The notes under the pieces were generated by a model. The model was not told where the DNA came from. It did not search any database and saw nothing but the letters and a program-made list of their open reading frames with translations. The translations under genes were made by a program, and so were the position numbers. A stretch of DNA of 64,000 nucleotides from Pseudomonas psychrophila (GTDB lineage: Bacteria; Pseudomonadota; Gammaproteobacteria; Pseudomonadales; Pseudomonadaceae), in NCBI RefSeq assembly GCF_001043005.1, contig NZ_JYKZ01000004.1, forward strand, positions 248,001-312,000, read 5' to 3'. Below, piece after piece: positions 44,671 to 58,683 of this stretch; within the stretch, counting starts at the first letter, position 1, and each line of letters opens with the position of its first letter.

Positions 44671-44691
44671 CCTGTTTTTCACACAAACAGG
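44671..44691 (+). promoter_or_regulatory. Hairpin overlapping the ribH ribosome-binding site
   Basis: CCTGTTT (44671-44677) pairs with AAACAGG (44685-44691) around a 7-base loop. The right arm contains the AGG of the ribosome-binding site AGGAA, 7 bases before the ATG. It is a good candidate for the off-state of the riboswitch, acting on translation start. Confidence 0.55.
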
Positions 44692-44700
44692 AATCTGAAC

Positions 44701-45213
44701 ATGCAACCCACCGCAATCGACAGCAAAAGCAAAAGCCACCACAACGAGCGCGTAGCGTTTATCCAGGCCTGCTGGCACAAAGATATTGTCGACCAGAGCC
44801 GTAAAGGCTTCCTGGCCGAAATGCTGGTACAGGGATATCAGGAAAGCGACATCGACTTCTTTGAAGTCGGCGGCGCCTTTGAAATCCCGTTGCACGCCAA
44901 GCTGCTGGCAAAGACCGGCCGTTATGCCGGCATCGTCGGTGCAGCACTGGTAGTGGATGGTGGCATCTATCGTCACGATTTCGTGGCCCAGACCGTGGTC
45001 AGCGCCTTGATGCAAGTGCAGCTGGAAACCGAAGTTCCGGTTTTCTCGGTCAGCCTGACACCGCACCACTTCCATGCGGGTGAAGAGCACCAGAAGTTCT
45101 TCTTCGACCACTTCGAACACAAAGGCCAAGAGGCCGCGAAAACCTGCGCCGATACCCTGCAAAAAATCCGCACCATCAAGCGCATGGACACCCAGCAAAA
45201 ACGCGCGGTGTAA
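44701..45213 (+). CDS. ribH: 6,7-dimethyl-8-ribityllumazine synthase, RibH2-type
   Basis: This enzyme condenses the two precursors of riboflavin to form lumazine. The 170-residue product is longer than the usual ribH enzyme (about 155) and has FIQACWHKDIVDQSRKGF near residue 20, FFEVGGAFEIPLHAKLL near 57, and VVDGGIYRHDFVAQTVVSALMQVQLE, with the catalytic His in this stretch. It looks like the second type (RibH2) known from Brucella and Mesorhizobium. It stands alone behind an FMN riboswitch, away from a rib operon, so it is probably an extra copy whose output is set by FMN. A REP lies after it. Confidence 0.9.
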   Translation: MQPTAIDSKSKSHHNERVAFIQACWHKDIVDQSRKGFLAEMLVQGYQESDIDFFEVGGAFEIPLHAKLLAKTGRYAGIVGAALVVDGGIYRHDFVAQTVVSALMQVQLETEVPVFSVSLTPHHFHAGEEHQKFFFDHFEHKGQEAAKTCADTLQKIRTIKRMDTQQKRAV

Positions 45214-45223
45214 AGCCAGCTTT

Positions 45224-45310
45224 TGTAGGAGCGGGCTTGCTCGCGATTGGAGCGGCGCGGTTTGACTCTCTGACCGCGTCGCCTGCATCGCGAGCAAGCC
45301 CGCTCCCACA
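45224..45310. repeat. REP-type inverted repeat, GGGCTTGCTCGC form
   Basis: TGTAGGAGCGGGCTTGCTCGCGAT and its inverse around about 40 bases, in the convergent gap between ribH and astE. Confidence 0.85.
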
Positions 45311-45340
45311 GCTCTCCTTAACTGACAGGCACTGCCCTGG

Positions 45341-46351
45341 CTACGCTAACGCCAAAGCGCGAGCCGGCTCAATAATGATCCCGGCGCGCAGGCCATTCTT
45401 CACCTTCGGGTTGGGAAAGATAATCCGCGCACCCTCTTCTTCGATAATCCAGCGGGTCTTGCCCGCGTCTTGCGCCAGCAAATAACCCTTGGGCAACTCA
45501 CAGAAATTTTCGACATCCGCAGGCAAGTGCAGGATAAAAGTATCGCTGTGCTTGATCACCTCACGCGCCACGCTGAACAGCTGCAAACCTTCAAGCGATT
45601 CATCGGCCAACGGCGGCTCGGTGCCTTCGATCATCTGCTGCAGACGCAGCTCAAGACGCTCCACATTGACGCCGTCGTTCTGCCCAAAAGGCCTGGCCTT
45701 GCCCAGCTCAAGGGTAAACGCCTCGGCGCCCAACTGGTCGTAGGTGTAAGCACTGAACACAATCGATGGCTTGTTCTGCAACAAGACCGCTTCCATGCCG
45801 GCTGCGCGCAAGCGAGCGAGTTCATCGCGAGAGTGAGCACGCCCCTCTTTATAAGGGTACAGCGCGAACTGCTCGATCTTCGATCCACGAATGGCTGTGT
45901 GCAAATCGTAATGAAGGCGGGAGCGCTCAGGGAGGCTGAAAAATGTTTCGGCCAGATGTTCAAGTTCGCACGCGCGCAGCGCCTCGGGGCCACTGCTGCT
46001 TTCGTGGCGACCGTTGAACAGCCGGTTAAGGTCTTCTTCGACAAATCGCGCGCCGGTGCGCATGGCGCCCGGGTTGCCGAACAAGAAAAGAATTCGTGCT
46101 CGGGGTTTGATAACGCCCCGGGCAATGTCATGCAACAGGCGATCGAGCAACTCGATCGGCGCCGTTTCATTACCGTGGATGCCGGCTGACAACAACAGAT
46201 CCATACCGTTGTCACGAGCCTCGGGCGGGCGTACTTCAAGCGCGCCTTCGGTCAGCCAGCGCATTCGCACGCCGTCGACAGTCAGTTGAGTTTTCTCGGC
46301 CGGTTCACGTCCGGCCAAGGTCAGTTCAAGCAGTTTGCCGAGAGCGAGCAT
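45341..46351 (-). CDS. astE: Succinylglutamate desuccinylase AstE (AruE)
   Basis: Last enzyme of the arginine succinyltransferase pathway, releasing glutamate and succinate from N-succinylglutamate. The 336-residue product has the zinc-binding [16 protein letters not shown] near residues 57-72, [24 protein letters not shown], and the His motif in [12 protein letters not shown]. It is the last gene of the aru operon on the minus strand, 13 bases after the small gene at 46365. Named aruE in Pseudomonas. Complete. Confidence 0.95.
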   Translation of the reverse strand: MLALGKLLELTLAGREPAEKTQLTVDGVRMRWLTEGALEVRPPEARDNGMDLLLSAGIHGNETAPIELLDRLLHDIARGVIKPRARILFLFGNPGAMRTGARFVEEDLNRLFNGRHESSSGPEALRACELEHLAETFFSLPERSRLHYDLHTAIRGSKIEQFALYPYKEGRAHSRDELARLRAAGMEAVLLQNKPSIVFSAYTYDQLGAEAFTLELGKARPFGQNDGVNVERLELRLQQMIEGTEPPLADESLEGLQLFSVAREVIKHSDTFILHLPADVENFCELPKGYLLAQDAGKTRWIIEEEGARIIFPNPKVKNGLRAGIIIEPARALALA

Positions 46352-46364
46352 AGTGCATCCTTAA

Positions 46365-46655
46365 TCAGTGGTTGCAGTCTGGGCCGTGTACGTGGCCATC
46401 TTCACCATCTTCTTCAATGTCTGCCGGTTCCATTTCCAGTTGCAGACTGACAAGGTTAGTCGCCAATGGACGCAGCAGCAGGTTGGCGTATTCAGCATCG
46501 CCTTCTTCAACGTCAACGCCGATCAGCAGTTGGCCACGGCCGTCATGCTGGATCCACAATTCCTTGCCCTGCCACATCACGGCAACGCGGGTGCAGGAGG
46601 TTTCCAGCTGAGTGCCATCAGTGTCTTCAAGGATCAGTTTCAGGGTGTCGGTCAT
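46365..46655 (-). CDS. Small conserved protein of the aru operon (PA0900-like)
   Basis: A 96-residue protein lying between astB and astE, in the same place as PA0900 in P. aeruginosa. Some databases call such genes topoisomerase II, which nothing here supports. It reads as a beta-rich domain (LKLILEDTDGTQLETSCTRVAVMWQGKELWIQ) followed by an acidic tail that ends EDGHVHGPDCNH. The three His and one Cys in the last eleven residues could bind a metal such as zinc or nickel. Role in arginine breakdown unknown. Confidence 0.75.
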   Translation of the reverse strand: MTDTLKLILEDTDGTQLETSCTRVAVMWQGKELWIQHDGRGQLLIGVDVEEGDAEYANLLLRPLATNLVSLQLEMEPADIEEDGEDGHVHGPDCNH

Positions 46656-46722
46656 TATTTAGCTCTCATTTGGAGGTGAAGGTGCGTGCCGCAGGTGAAT
46701 ATTCACTCAGGCACGCAGCTGT

Positions 46723-48069
46723 TCAATTGATCTGGAAGGGGTAAACCGAGCCCAGTTTAAGGATTTGCGTCAGTTCATCCAATGCCGTGCGGCATTCAAG
46801 CAACAATTGCGGGTCGGCCAGGTCGCTTTCACGCAAGGCGTCGCGGTAGTGCCTGTTTACCCACTGGGTCAGCGTGTCGTACAACGACGCGGTCATGATA
46901 ACCCCCGGATTGACCGCCGCCAGCTCAGTTTCATTGAGCGCGACACGTAAGCGCAGGCACGCCGGGCCACCACCGTTCTGCATGCTTTGCTTGAGATCAA
47001 ACACCTTGACCTCGCGAATCGGCCCGCCCGCAGCGGTCAGCCCTTGCAGGTACTGCCAGACGCGCGGGTTGGAGCGGCACTCTTCAGGTACGACCAACAA
47101 CATCGAACCATCGGCACGGCTCAGCAACTGGCTGTTGAACAGGTACGAACGCACTGCGTCCTCTACCGCCACCTGATCGCGAGGCACGCTGATCGACTGG
47201 AAATTACCGCCACGTGCAGCCAGCTTTCCCTGTAGCTCGGCCAGCATTTGCTCGGTATTGAGGAAAGCGTCCTGGTGATGGAACAACAGCTCGCCATTGC
47301 CTACCGCAATCACGTCGTTATGGAACACGCCCTGGTCAATGACCGACGGGTTTTGCTGAGCGAACACCACACCCTCTTCGCTCAAGCCATGCAAACGCGC
47401 CACCGCTTGTGAAGCTTCGAGGGTCTGGCGGGCCGGATACTTTTGCGGCGCCGGGTAGCGGCTGTCGAACGCGCTGCGACCGAATACAAAAAACTCGACA
47501 CCCGCCTCGCCATATTCACGGCAAAAACGCGTGTGGTTGGCAGCACCTTCGTCGCCAAACTGAGCCACAGCCGGCAACGCCGCATGGTGCGCAAAGTGTT
47601 GCTGGTCGGCGAACATCGCGCCCAGCACGCGACTGGTGGTCGGGTGCTCGATGCTGCGGTGGTATTTACAGTTGAGGTTGGCGGCGGTGAAGTGCACGCG
47701 GCCATCTGCGGTGTCAGCACTTGGGCTGACAGTCGCGGCGTTGGCCACCCACATGCTCGATGCCGAGCAACTGGCCACCAGCAATGGCATGGCTTCTTTG
47801 GCGGCGCGCTCGATGACCTGAGCGTCAGTGCCGGAGAAACCCAGACTGCGCAAACCGGCAACGTCCGGGCGCTCTTGCGGCGCCAGCACGCCCTGGACAA
47901 ACCCCATGTCCATCAGCGCTTTCATTTTTTCCAGGCCCTGCAGTGCTGCTTCCTTGGGATTGGAAGCCTGCTGGCTATTGCTCTGGGAGGCGACGTTGCC
48001 AAACGACAAACCGCCGTAGTTATGGGTCGGCCCCACTAAACCGTCAAAATTGACTTCAAAGGACTTCAT
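46723..48069 (-). CDS. astB: N-succinylarginine dihydrolase AstB (AruB)
   Basis: Second step of the pathway: removes ammonia and carbon dioxide from succinylarginine to give succinylornithine. The 448-residue product begins [28 protein letters not shown], the AstB family start, and has [18 protein letters not shown] and [14 protein letters not shown], the latter carrying the catalytic Cys near residue 367. The length is normal. It is in the aru operon; a REP lies between it and astD. Confidence 0.96.
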   Translation of the reverse strand: MKSFEVNFDGLVGPTHNYGGLSFGNVASQSNSQQASNPKEAALQGLEKMKALMDMGFVQGVLAPQERPDVAGLRSLGFSGTDAQVIERAAKEAMPLLVASCSASSMWVANAATVSPSADTADGRVHFTAANLNCKYHRSIEHPTTSRVLGAMFADQQHFAHHAALPAVAQFGDEGAANHTRFCREYGEAGVEFFVFGRSAFDSRYPAPQKYPARQTLEASQAVARLHGLSEEGVVFAQQNPSVIDQGVFHNDVIAVGNGELLFHHQDAFLNTEQMLAELQGKLAARGGNFQSISVPRDQVAVEDAVRSYLFNSQLLSRADGSMLLVVPEECRSNPRVWQYLQGLTAAGGPIREVKVFDLKQSMQNGGGPACLRLRVALNETELAAVNPGVIMTASLYDTLTQWVNRHYRDALRESDLADPQLLLECRTALDELTQILKLGSVYPFQIN

Positions 48070-48105
48070 CGGTGAGGCTCCGGCAAACGGTTATAAGTCA
48101 TACAT

Positions 48106-48174
48106 CCCTTGTGGTAGCGAGCCTGCTCGCGAAAGCCTCAAAGGTCATTCGCGAGCAGGCTCGCTACCACAGGG
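48106..48174. repeat. REP-type inverted repeat, variant with GTGGTAGCGAG
   Basis: CCCTTGTGGTAGCGAGCCTG and its near-inverse. Both arms share the same G-to-T change (GGTAGC for GGGAGC), so the two ends have changed together or are of a sub-type. It is between astD and astB inside the operon. Confidence 0.82.
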
Positions 48175-48186
48175 ATGAGCGAAGCG

Positions 48187-50690
<2,504 letters not shown>

Positions 50691-50745
50691 GCTATCTCCT
50701 CAGACAGGGCTCGCTGACGAACCCCGCGAAACTCGCTCAAACGCG

Positions 50746-51765
50746 TTAAACCGCCACCACTCGTACGCTGGCACCTTCGCCAACGCCAAGTGCTTCGGCC
50801 GCTTCCAGATCCAGCGTGACCGGTTTGCCCGGCGCCCAATCAAGCTCCAGCAATACGGCGCGGTAATCCTGCAACTGGGCATTGGCCACCAGGTACTGGC
50901 GACCACCGCCCTTGCTCAGCTCACCGAGCTTGACCGGCACCACGCGGCTTTGGGCGATTGAGCGAATACCCGAAACCCGTGCATGCAGGGTTGGGCCGCC
51001 GTCGAAAATATCGATGTAATGATCGGTCTCGAAGCCTTCGCGCATCAGGATGTCGAAGGTGATCTGCGCCCGCGGATGAACTTGCCCCATGGCTTCCTGG
51101 GCAGTGTCTGGCAGCAACGGCACGTAAATCGGGTAATGCGGCATCAACTCGGCGAGGAAGGTGCGGCTTTTAAGCCCGCACAGACGCTCGGCGGCGGCGT
51201 AGTTCAAGTCGAAGAAGTTGCGGCCAATGGCGTCCCAGAACGGCGAGTCGCCATTTTCATCGCTGTAACCAACGATCTCGGTCACGACAGAATCGGCGAA
51301 GCGTTCCGGATGATTGGCCACAAACAGCAGGCGGCCACGGGAATTGAGCTCAGACCAGGCCGACCCCACCAACTCCGGAACCACATAAAAACTGGTCAGC
51401 AGGCTATTACCCGTCAGGTCATGGCACTGCGAGAGGACGTGGATCTTGTTGTGGATCTTCAGCTCGCGGGAGGCATGCACGAAGGTCTCGTTACGGAAGC
51501 TGTAAAACGGCTCCGAGTAACCGGCCGAGGCCACGATTGCCGAACAGCCCACCAGCTTGGCGGTGGTGGTGTCCTCAAGGACAAAGAAGTAGCTTTCTTC
51601 GCCGTTGAAACTGACTTCGGCGGCAAACGAGGTTTCAGACGCAGCGATCTTGTCGCGCAGGCGTTCGATATCGTCCGGCAATGAAGTGACACCAATCGGG
51701 CTGTCCGCAGCCAGACGCTGTACCTCGCCCAGATCAGCCATTTGCGCAGGGCGCATCACCAGCAT
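50746..51765 (-). CDS. aruF: Arginine/ornithine N-succinyltransferase, AruF (alpha) subunit
   Basis: Partner subunit of AruG, which also acts on ornithine in pseudomonads. The 339-residue product begins MLVMRPAQMADLGEVQRLAADSPIGVTSLPDDIE and shares the layout of AruG: EESYFFVLEDTTTAKLVGCSAIVASAGY near residue 55, YIDIFDGGPTLHARVSGIRSIAQS near 249. The two genes are clearly ancient duplicates. It lies 124 bases after aruC, and a REP-like repeat fills part of that gap. Confidence 0.95.
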   Translation of the reverse strand: MLVMRPAQMADLGEVQRLAADSPIGVTSLPDDIERLRDKIAASETSFAAEVSFNGEESYFFVLEDTTTAKLVGCSAIVASAGYSEPFYSFRNETFVHASRELKIHNKIHVLSQCHDLTGNSLLTSFYVVPELVGSAWSELNSRGRLLFVANHPERFADSVVTEIVGYSDENGDSPFWDAIGRNFFDLNYAAAERLCGLKSRTFLAELMPHYPIYVPLLPDTAQEAMGQVHPRAQITFDILMREGFETDHYIDIFDGGPTLHARVSGIRSIAQSRVVPVKLGELSKGGGRQYLVANAQLQDYRAVLLELDWAPGKPVTLDLEAAEALGVGEGASVRVVAV

Positions 51766-51802
51766 GGTGTCACTCCTTAAATCCTTGAACTACATAGAGA
51801 GG

Positions 51803-51844
51803 GTGGGACCGGGCTTGCTGCAATCGCGAGCAAGCCCGGTCCAC
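51803..51844. repeat. Short REP-like inverted repeat in the aruC-aruF gap
   Basis: GTGGGACCGGGCTTGCTGCA and its inverse (GTCCCAC form) around a few bases. This is a shortened variant of the GGGCTTGCTCGC family, with GGGACC for GGGAGC on one arm and the matching change (GGTCC) on the other. Confidence 0.7.
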
Positions 51845-51889
51845 ATTAATTCGGTTCGACGCCTGATGAATCAGGCGTCGAGGTCAGAC

Positions 51890-53581
<1,692 letters not shown>

Positions 53582-56500
53582 ATGAGCCGCATTCCCGACA
53601 ACCCGCCGTCCCCCGAACAGCTGTTTAGATTCAGCCCTCACTTCACCCATGTGAACAAGGCGCTTGCAAGCTGGACGCCACGCTTGACCTCCCCCGTCTT
53701 GCAGCGGCTGAAAACAGTGAAACCCACCTTGCACCGTTCGCTGGCAACCATCACCCCCACTCAAAACCGCACATTCAAAAACACACTGACCGAGCGCTGG
53801 GCCGCGCACGGCGAAGTGGACAAGCAACTGGAGAACATCCTCGATGTAGGCGCGTTCGCCGAACCGTTACTCAAACGGCTGATCCAGCAACGTCATGGCC
53901 TGGACCTTGACGTCAACGCCCTCTGGATCAACCTTTACATCCCCAGGTACCTGCCGGTGATCGGCCTTCAAGACAGTGGTTCCACGGCGTGGCGCGTATC
54001 GTTGCTGGACGCCGCCCTGCACAACTTTGAACTGCATGAAACCCTGCCCTATGCCTACGAGCCTGACTCGGGCTATATCACTCGCCCCGACGAGCAGGGG
54101 CATTACACTCTCAGGGGCGATATCGCCGAAAAAATGCCGGTACTGGCCTTCACCGCCTTGTGCCGCACACTCAACCTTGGGGCCCGCTATGACGCTCATC
54201 TAAGAGCGCATTTGGGGCTCAATGACCGTGCCAGGCAATTACGGATTAAAACCACCCTGCGCGAATGTCATCAGGCCGACCTAAAGGCTGATCTGCTCCA
54301 CGGTACCCTCACCCGGCAAATGCACGCTCCCTTGTACGAGTCATTGAATGGCTTTATTAGCGGCATGAGCAACAAATGGCTGATCTACACCCTCTCTGTA
54401 AGTGGACTGGCGGTAGAGGGACCGCTGATCTTCATTCCCGAAGATCAGCGGTCCGTTGTGGTGTACATCCCCCACGACCCGCTGCACCCGGCAAAAGAAT
54501 ACTCATCCACCGGCCGCTTTATTGAGCACCTGACCGCGCGCCTGAGCGCAGACGACTATCAGCACTTCTTCAGTCGCTTCATCCCTCACGAGCATCTGGC
54601 GACTTACTTTTCAGCGCTGAAAAAAACTTACTTCCACGTCATCAATGACACCCCCAACGCCCCTGATCTGGAAGACCGCGAGTTCGGGGTCAACCAAACC
54701 CTGATCCCGATTGAAGCCCCCTTGCTCGAGTACTCGCTAGAGCCGATTACCGATGACCTGTGGGAAACCCTCTACAGCACAAAGCTGGCCAGGATTTTCA
54801 GCGACGCCAAGAGCATTGCGATTTCCACCGACGCAGAAGACCGCAAAACCCGCCAGGATCGGCTGGAGCGCTGGAAGCGCATTGGAATGGCCCTTTTCAA
54901 TGCGGCAACCTTTGTCATCGCCCCGCTGGTGCCGGTGGTCGGTGAGCTGATGCTGCTTCAAATGGCCTATCAACTTCTGGATGACGTCTACGAGGGCGTT
55001 CACGACTGGGTAGAAGGTCAAACAACCGAGGCCTTTGAGCATTTGATTGCTGTGCTGGAAAGCGGTGTGCAGGCCGGACTGTTTGCGGCGGGAGGACAAA
55101 TCGTCAGCGACCTGCTGCCCAAATCGTCAGCCTTTGTAGAAGGCATGGCCCCCGTCACCGGCAGTGACGGCAACACGCGGCTATGGAACCCTGACATCAG
55201 CACCTACAGCCATCCATTGAGCGTGCCTGACAGCGTGCTCCCTGACCGACTGGGCCTGCGCCATCAGGACGATCAAATGCTGCTGACGCTCAACAGCACT
55301 CCTTTGGCTGAACACACGCTGGTAGTTGAGAAGACCGAAGGCTCTGAACGCTTCACCCTGCGCCACCCCACTCGCCCGCACGCCTATCGGCCCAAAATGC
55401 TGCATAACGGCGAAGGGACCTGGCTGATGGAAGGCGAGCGTCCGCAGACCTGGGACGATGAGATCCTGATGCGGCGACTGGGTCACACCACCGATGGGCT
55501 CAGCAACACTGAACTGCAAAACCTGCGACGTATCAGCGCCACGTCCACAAGCGTCCTGCGTCGGGTACACCTGAACAACGAACCCATCCCCCCCCTGCTC
55601 AATGACAGCTTGACGCGTCTCAAACTGCACAAACAGAACATCAAGGACATCGAGCTCGTGCGCAACGGCCTGACCTCGTCAGAGAGGAGCCATTGGCTTG
55701 AAAGCCTGCCCACCGAGCTGCAAGGCTGGCCAGAGGACAAGGCGGTGGCCATCTACTCGGATCACACACTGTCCGGCTCGCCCCATGTGTACGGCAACCC
55801 GGATGCCGCACCTGAAGGCACGCTGAAAATTTCCAGGGGCGAGGTCAAGCAGGGCAAGCTTTGGCCACTGATTATCGACAACTTGGACTCAACACAACTC
55901 GACACCTTGCTGGGCGCCAAAACCGTTAAGACGCAGGCAGTGAGAGCATTGCAAACCAAGGTGGCCGACTATGCCTATCAGCGCCGGGAAGACATTTTCA
56001 ACTACACATACGCCAAAGAGCGACTCACGAACCGCCCGCAGGCCGCCTTGATTGAAACGGGCTTTGCACAGCTTCCAGCCCCGGTGACGCAGGCCCTGCT
56101 TGATACCGCCAGCACCCTTGAAAAAACAGACTTGCTGGCAGGCAACAACTTGCCGTTGCGAATCAGGCATCTGGCTACGGAGCTACACACTCAGACACGG
56201 ATCGCGCACGCACAGGAAGGCCTGCTTGAAGAGGACCTGATCAGCCCCGATGCCGAGAAACTCGCCATCAACACACTGAAAATGCACACCGATGCCATCA
56301 GCAGCCTGAAGCTGGAAGTACGCGAATCGGTAGTGGACGGGCCTTTGCGGCACGCCCATCACCCCGAGGGAGCCAGCCACACGCGAACAATCGTGCGCCT
56401 GGGGCCGGGCAACTACGAAGTTTATGATGAACACGGGGCCTTGACTCACCCGGCTTCGCGCTTCCACACCGCCCTTCAGCATTCACTGCCAGACGCCAGC

Positions 56501-58681
56501 CTTGAACACATGAGGGCCCACCTCAAGCCCGGGCAAACTCTCAAGCAATGGCTCCTCGAAAAATACCAGTCTGGCAATCAGGTCCGAACCGCCCTGGAGC
56601 TCCCTGCCCCCAAAAGCTCCGTGGCCATGGAGGCTGAAACGCTGCTGCGGGGCATCGGCAGCAGCCATATGGATCCCAATGCTGCGACCAGTACGCTGAA
56701 AAACCAGGTCAAGGCCCTGTACCCGATGCGCGATGATGCCGAAATAGAAATGATCACCGCGCGCATCAACACCGAACAGGCCTTGACCCACCTCAATGCC
56801 CTCGAGGACGAAAAGAACCTGTTGTTCCGCGAACTGGATGAGTGGGTGCAGACGCCAGCAGCCCCCTCAGCATCAGGTACCGACAGTCGCGGCATTTATC
56901 AAATCCGCAACTATGTCAGTGCCAGAATCAAAGATTCTTGGCACACCGCAGATAAACCGCACATCAACAAGGCCGGCAGAATTGAAATCAGTGCGGTACT
57001 CGACTTCAGCCACGCGGCACTGGGTGCCATCGAACTCGAAAGCTTGAATGTGAGCAAACCGCTGCGCCATGTCGCCGGGCTATTTCTCGATGACTGTCAG
57101 TTGTCGTCCGCCAGTGAAGGGTTCCTGGATCACTTTCCCAACCTGCGGGTGTTGTCTCTGGCGTCCAATACGCTGGAGCGCTTTCCACCGGCCCTCACAC
57201 GGCTGCGCCGCCTCAGGCAACTGACGTTTTCCCATAACAGATTGGCGATGACGCCTGAGGCACAGGATCATCTCAACGGGCTGACCCGGCTTCTGCACCT
57301 GGACATGAGCAACAACCCGCTAGGGCTACCTCCTGCCATTGGCCATTTGCCTGAGCTCATGACATTGATGCTTAACAGAACCGATATTACGCAGTGGCCA
57401 GAAGGCCTGTTCTCGATACCCAGGCCCAAAGCCTTCAATTTGAACCTGCTGGGCAACGAAATATCAGCGGTACCTGACTATTTGCCCGAGTCTGCAGAGG
57501 CTTGGGTGGTGGCCAATGCCCGCCTTGAGAGGCAGAAACTTGATCTGGATAACCAGGAGCGGGTTATTCAGTACCGCCGCGCGCAAGGGCTGGACCCTCA
57601 TCGCACGTACCCGCCCCGAGGCCCGGAAGGGAGTAGTTTTTGGCTCGACGGCACTCTCGAAGAGCGGGCCTTTCTGCAAAACAGCTGGGATAGCGTCGAA
57701 AGAGAGCACGGCTCCCAGGGATTTTTTGAAGTCATTTCCAGAATGGAAATTCCACCGGAGGCGTTTGAGACTCAAGGTGACAGGATCGACTACGACGACG
57801 CCTGGGAGGATCTGGCCACCAAGGTGTGGCGCCTGATCGATGCTGCACATGGCGATACCCGGATGCGCGAAAAACTTTTCACCCTGGCCAGCGCCCCCAC
57901 GCATTGCGCGGATGCCGGCGCGCAGATTTTCAATGCCATGGGCCTTGAGGTTATGGCCTATGAATACTACGAAGCCGCAAGCCCTTCACGAGAGCTGAGA
58001 AACAACCTGATCACATTGGCACGGGGCAAGGCCCGGCTGGCGAAAATCCATGACATCGCCCGCGCCGATGTCGCTCAGCGGGTAAAGCCTGTCAGCGAAG
58101 GCGGCCTGGGGTTGAGGTTCAGCTCTGAAGTCATCGACGGGGTCCCCGGCACCGTCGATGAAGTCGAAGTGCACACGGGTTATCAGGTTCGCCTGAGCTC
58201 CAGCCTTGAACTGCCCTGGATTCCCAATTACATGGTGTACCGCCTCACTGCGGGAGTGGGGGATACAGAATTTACGCGGGCCTACAGCCTGATCAAGGAG
58301 AGCGAAAAAGGCGATGGCCTGGTTAACCAGATACTGGCAGAGGCGCCTTTCTGGGAGACCTACCTGAACACAACCTATCCAGGCAGGCTTGAAGACAATG
58401 CACGGGTTTTCGACGAGCGAGTGGACTGGCTAAATCAGTTGGTCGAGCAGCAAAACGCCTGGGTCAAGTCACAGGTCCAACTGCAAAGTCGCGACCCGGC
58501 ATTGAGGGCTTCGTTAGTAGACATCGCCGCCAAACTGCGGATCACGGCCCCTGAAGTACTGACTCAAGAGCCCCTCAGTGACAACCTGTATAACCGGGTT
58601 TACTTGCAACTCGCCGATGAGCGCATGGAAGTCAGCCGGCAATTGACCCGAGAGGCCATCGCCGAGGCCAAACTGCTCTGA
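53582..58681 (+). CDS. Giant toxin/effector-like protein with LRR and C-terminal NEL-type ubiquitin-ligase domain
   Basis: A 1,699-residue protein (ATG at 53582) with no signal peptide. The first 430 residues and the following hydrophobic stretch (RIGMALFNAATFVIAPLVPV, about residues 432-480) match a Pseudomonas family labelled dermonecrotic-toxin-like. A leucine-rich repeat block spans about residues 1165-1310 (LRVLSLASNTLERFPPALTRL, LLHLDMSNNPLGLPPAIGHL). The C-terminal 350 residues resemble the NEL E3 ubiquitin ligase fold of IpaH/SspH effectors, with a CxD motif, Cys1442-Ala-Asp1444 (SAPTHCADAGAQIF), where the catalytic Cys sits in that family. Such proteins target eukaryotic hosts, but no secretion genes are nearby. 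It lies between aruC and argR and ends 2 bases from the convergent argR stop. Confidence 0.82.
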   Translation: MSRIPDNPPSPEQLFRFSPHFTHVNKALASWTPRLTSPVLQRLKTVKPTLHRSLATITPTQNRTFKNTLTERWAAHGEVDKQLENILDVGAFAEPLLKRLIQQRHGLDLDVNALWINLYIPRYLPVIGLQDSGSTAWRVSLLDAALHNFELHETLPYAYEPDSGYITRPDEQGHYTLRGDIAEKMPVLAFTALCRTLNLGARYDAHLRAHLGLNDRARQLRIKTTLRECHQADLKADLLHGTLTRQMHAPLYESLNGFISGMSNKWLIYTLSVSGLAVEGPLIFIPEDQRSVVVYIPHDPLHPAKEYSSTGRFIEHLTARLSADDYQHFFSRFIPHEHLATYFSALKKTYFHVINDTPNAPDLEDREFGVNQTLIPIEAPLLEYSLEPITDDLWETLYSTKLARIFSDAKSIAISTDAEDRKTRQDRLERWKRIGMALFNAATFVIAPLVPVVGELMLLQMAYQLLDDVYEGVHDWVEGQTTEAFEHLIAVLESGVQAGLFAAGGQIVSDLLPKSSAFVEGMAPVTGSDGNTRLWNPDISTYSHPLSVPDSVLPDRLGLRHQDDQMLLTLNSTPLAEHTLVVEKTEGSERFTLRHPTRPHAYRPKMLHNGEGTWLMEGERPQTWDDEILMRRLGHTTDGLSNTELQNLRRISATSTSVLRRVHLNNEPIPPLLNDSLTRLKLHKQNIKDIELVRNGLTSSERSHWLESLPTELQGWPEDKAVAIYSDHTLSGSPHVYGNPDAAPEGTLKISRGEVKQGKLWPLIIDNLDSTQLDTLLGAKTVKTQAVRALQTKVADYAYQRREDIFNYTYAKERLTNRPQAALIETGFAQLPAPVTQALLDTASTLEKTDLLAGNNLPLRIRHLATELHTQTRIAHAQEGLLEEDLISPDAEKLAINTLKMHTDAISSLKLEVRESVVDGPLRHAHHPEGASHTRTIVRLGPGNYEVYDEHGALTHPASRFHTALQHSLPDASLEHMRAHLKPGQTLKQWLLEKYQSGNQVRTALELPAPKSSVAMEAETLLRGIGSSHMDPNAATSTLKNQVKALYPMRDDAEIEMITARINTEQALTHLNALEDEKNLLFRELDEWVQTPAAPSASGTDSRGIYQIRNYVSARIKDSWHTADKPHINKAGRIEISAVLDFSHAALGAIELESLNVSKPLRHVAGLFLDDCQLSSASEGFLDHFPNLRVLSLASNTLERFPPALTRLRRLRQLTFSHNRLAMTPEAQDHLNGLTRLLHLDMSNNPLGLPPAIGHLPELMTLMLNRTDITQWPEGLFSIPRPKAFNLNLLGNEISAVPDYLPESAEAWVVANARLERQKLDLDNQERVIQYRRAQGLDPHRTYPPRGPEGSSFWLDGTLEERAFLQNSWDSVEREHGSQGFFEVISRMEIPPEAFETQGDRIDYDDAWEDLATKVWRLIDAAHGDTRMREKLFTLASAPTHCADAGAQIFNAMGLEVMAYEYYEAASPSRELRNNLITLARGKARLAKIHDIARADVAQRVKPVSEGGLGLRFSSEVIDGVPGTVDEVEVHTGYQVRLSSSLELPWIPNYMVYRLTAGVGDTEFTRAYSLIKESEKGDGLVNQILAEAPFWETYLNTTYPGRLEDNARVFDERVDWLNQLVEQQNAWVKSQVQLQSRDPALRASLVDIAAKLRITAPEVLTQEPLSDNLYNRVYLQLADERMEVSRQLTREAIAEAKLL

Positions 58682-58683
58682 GG

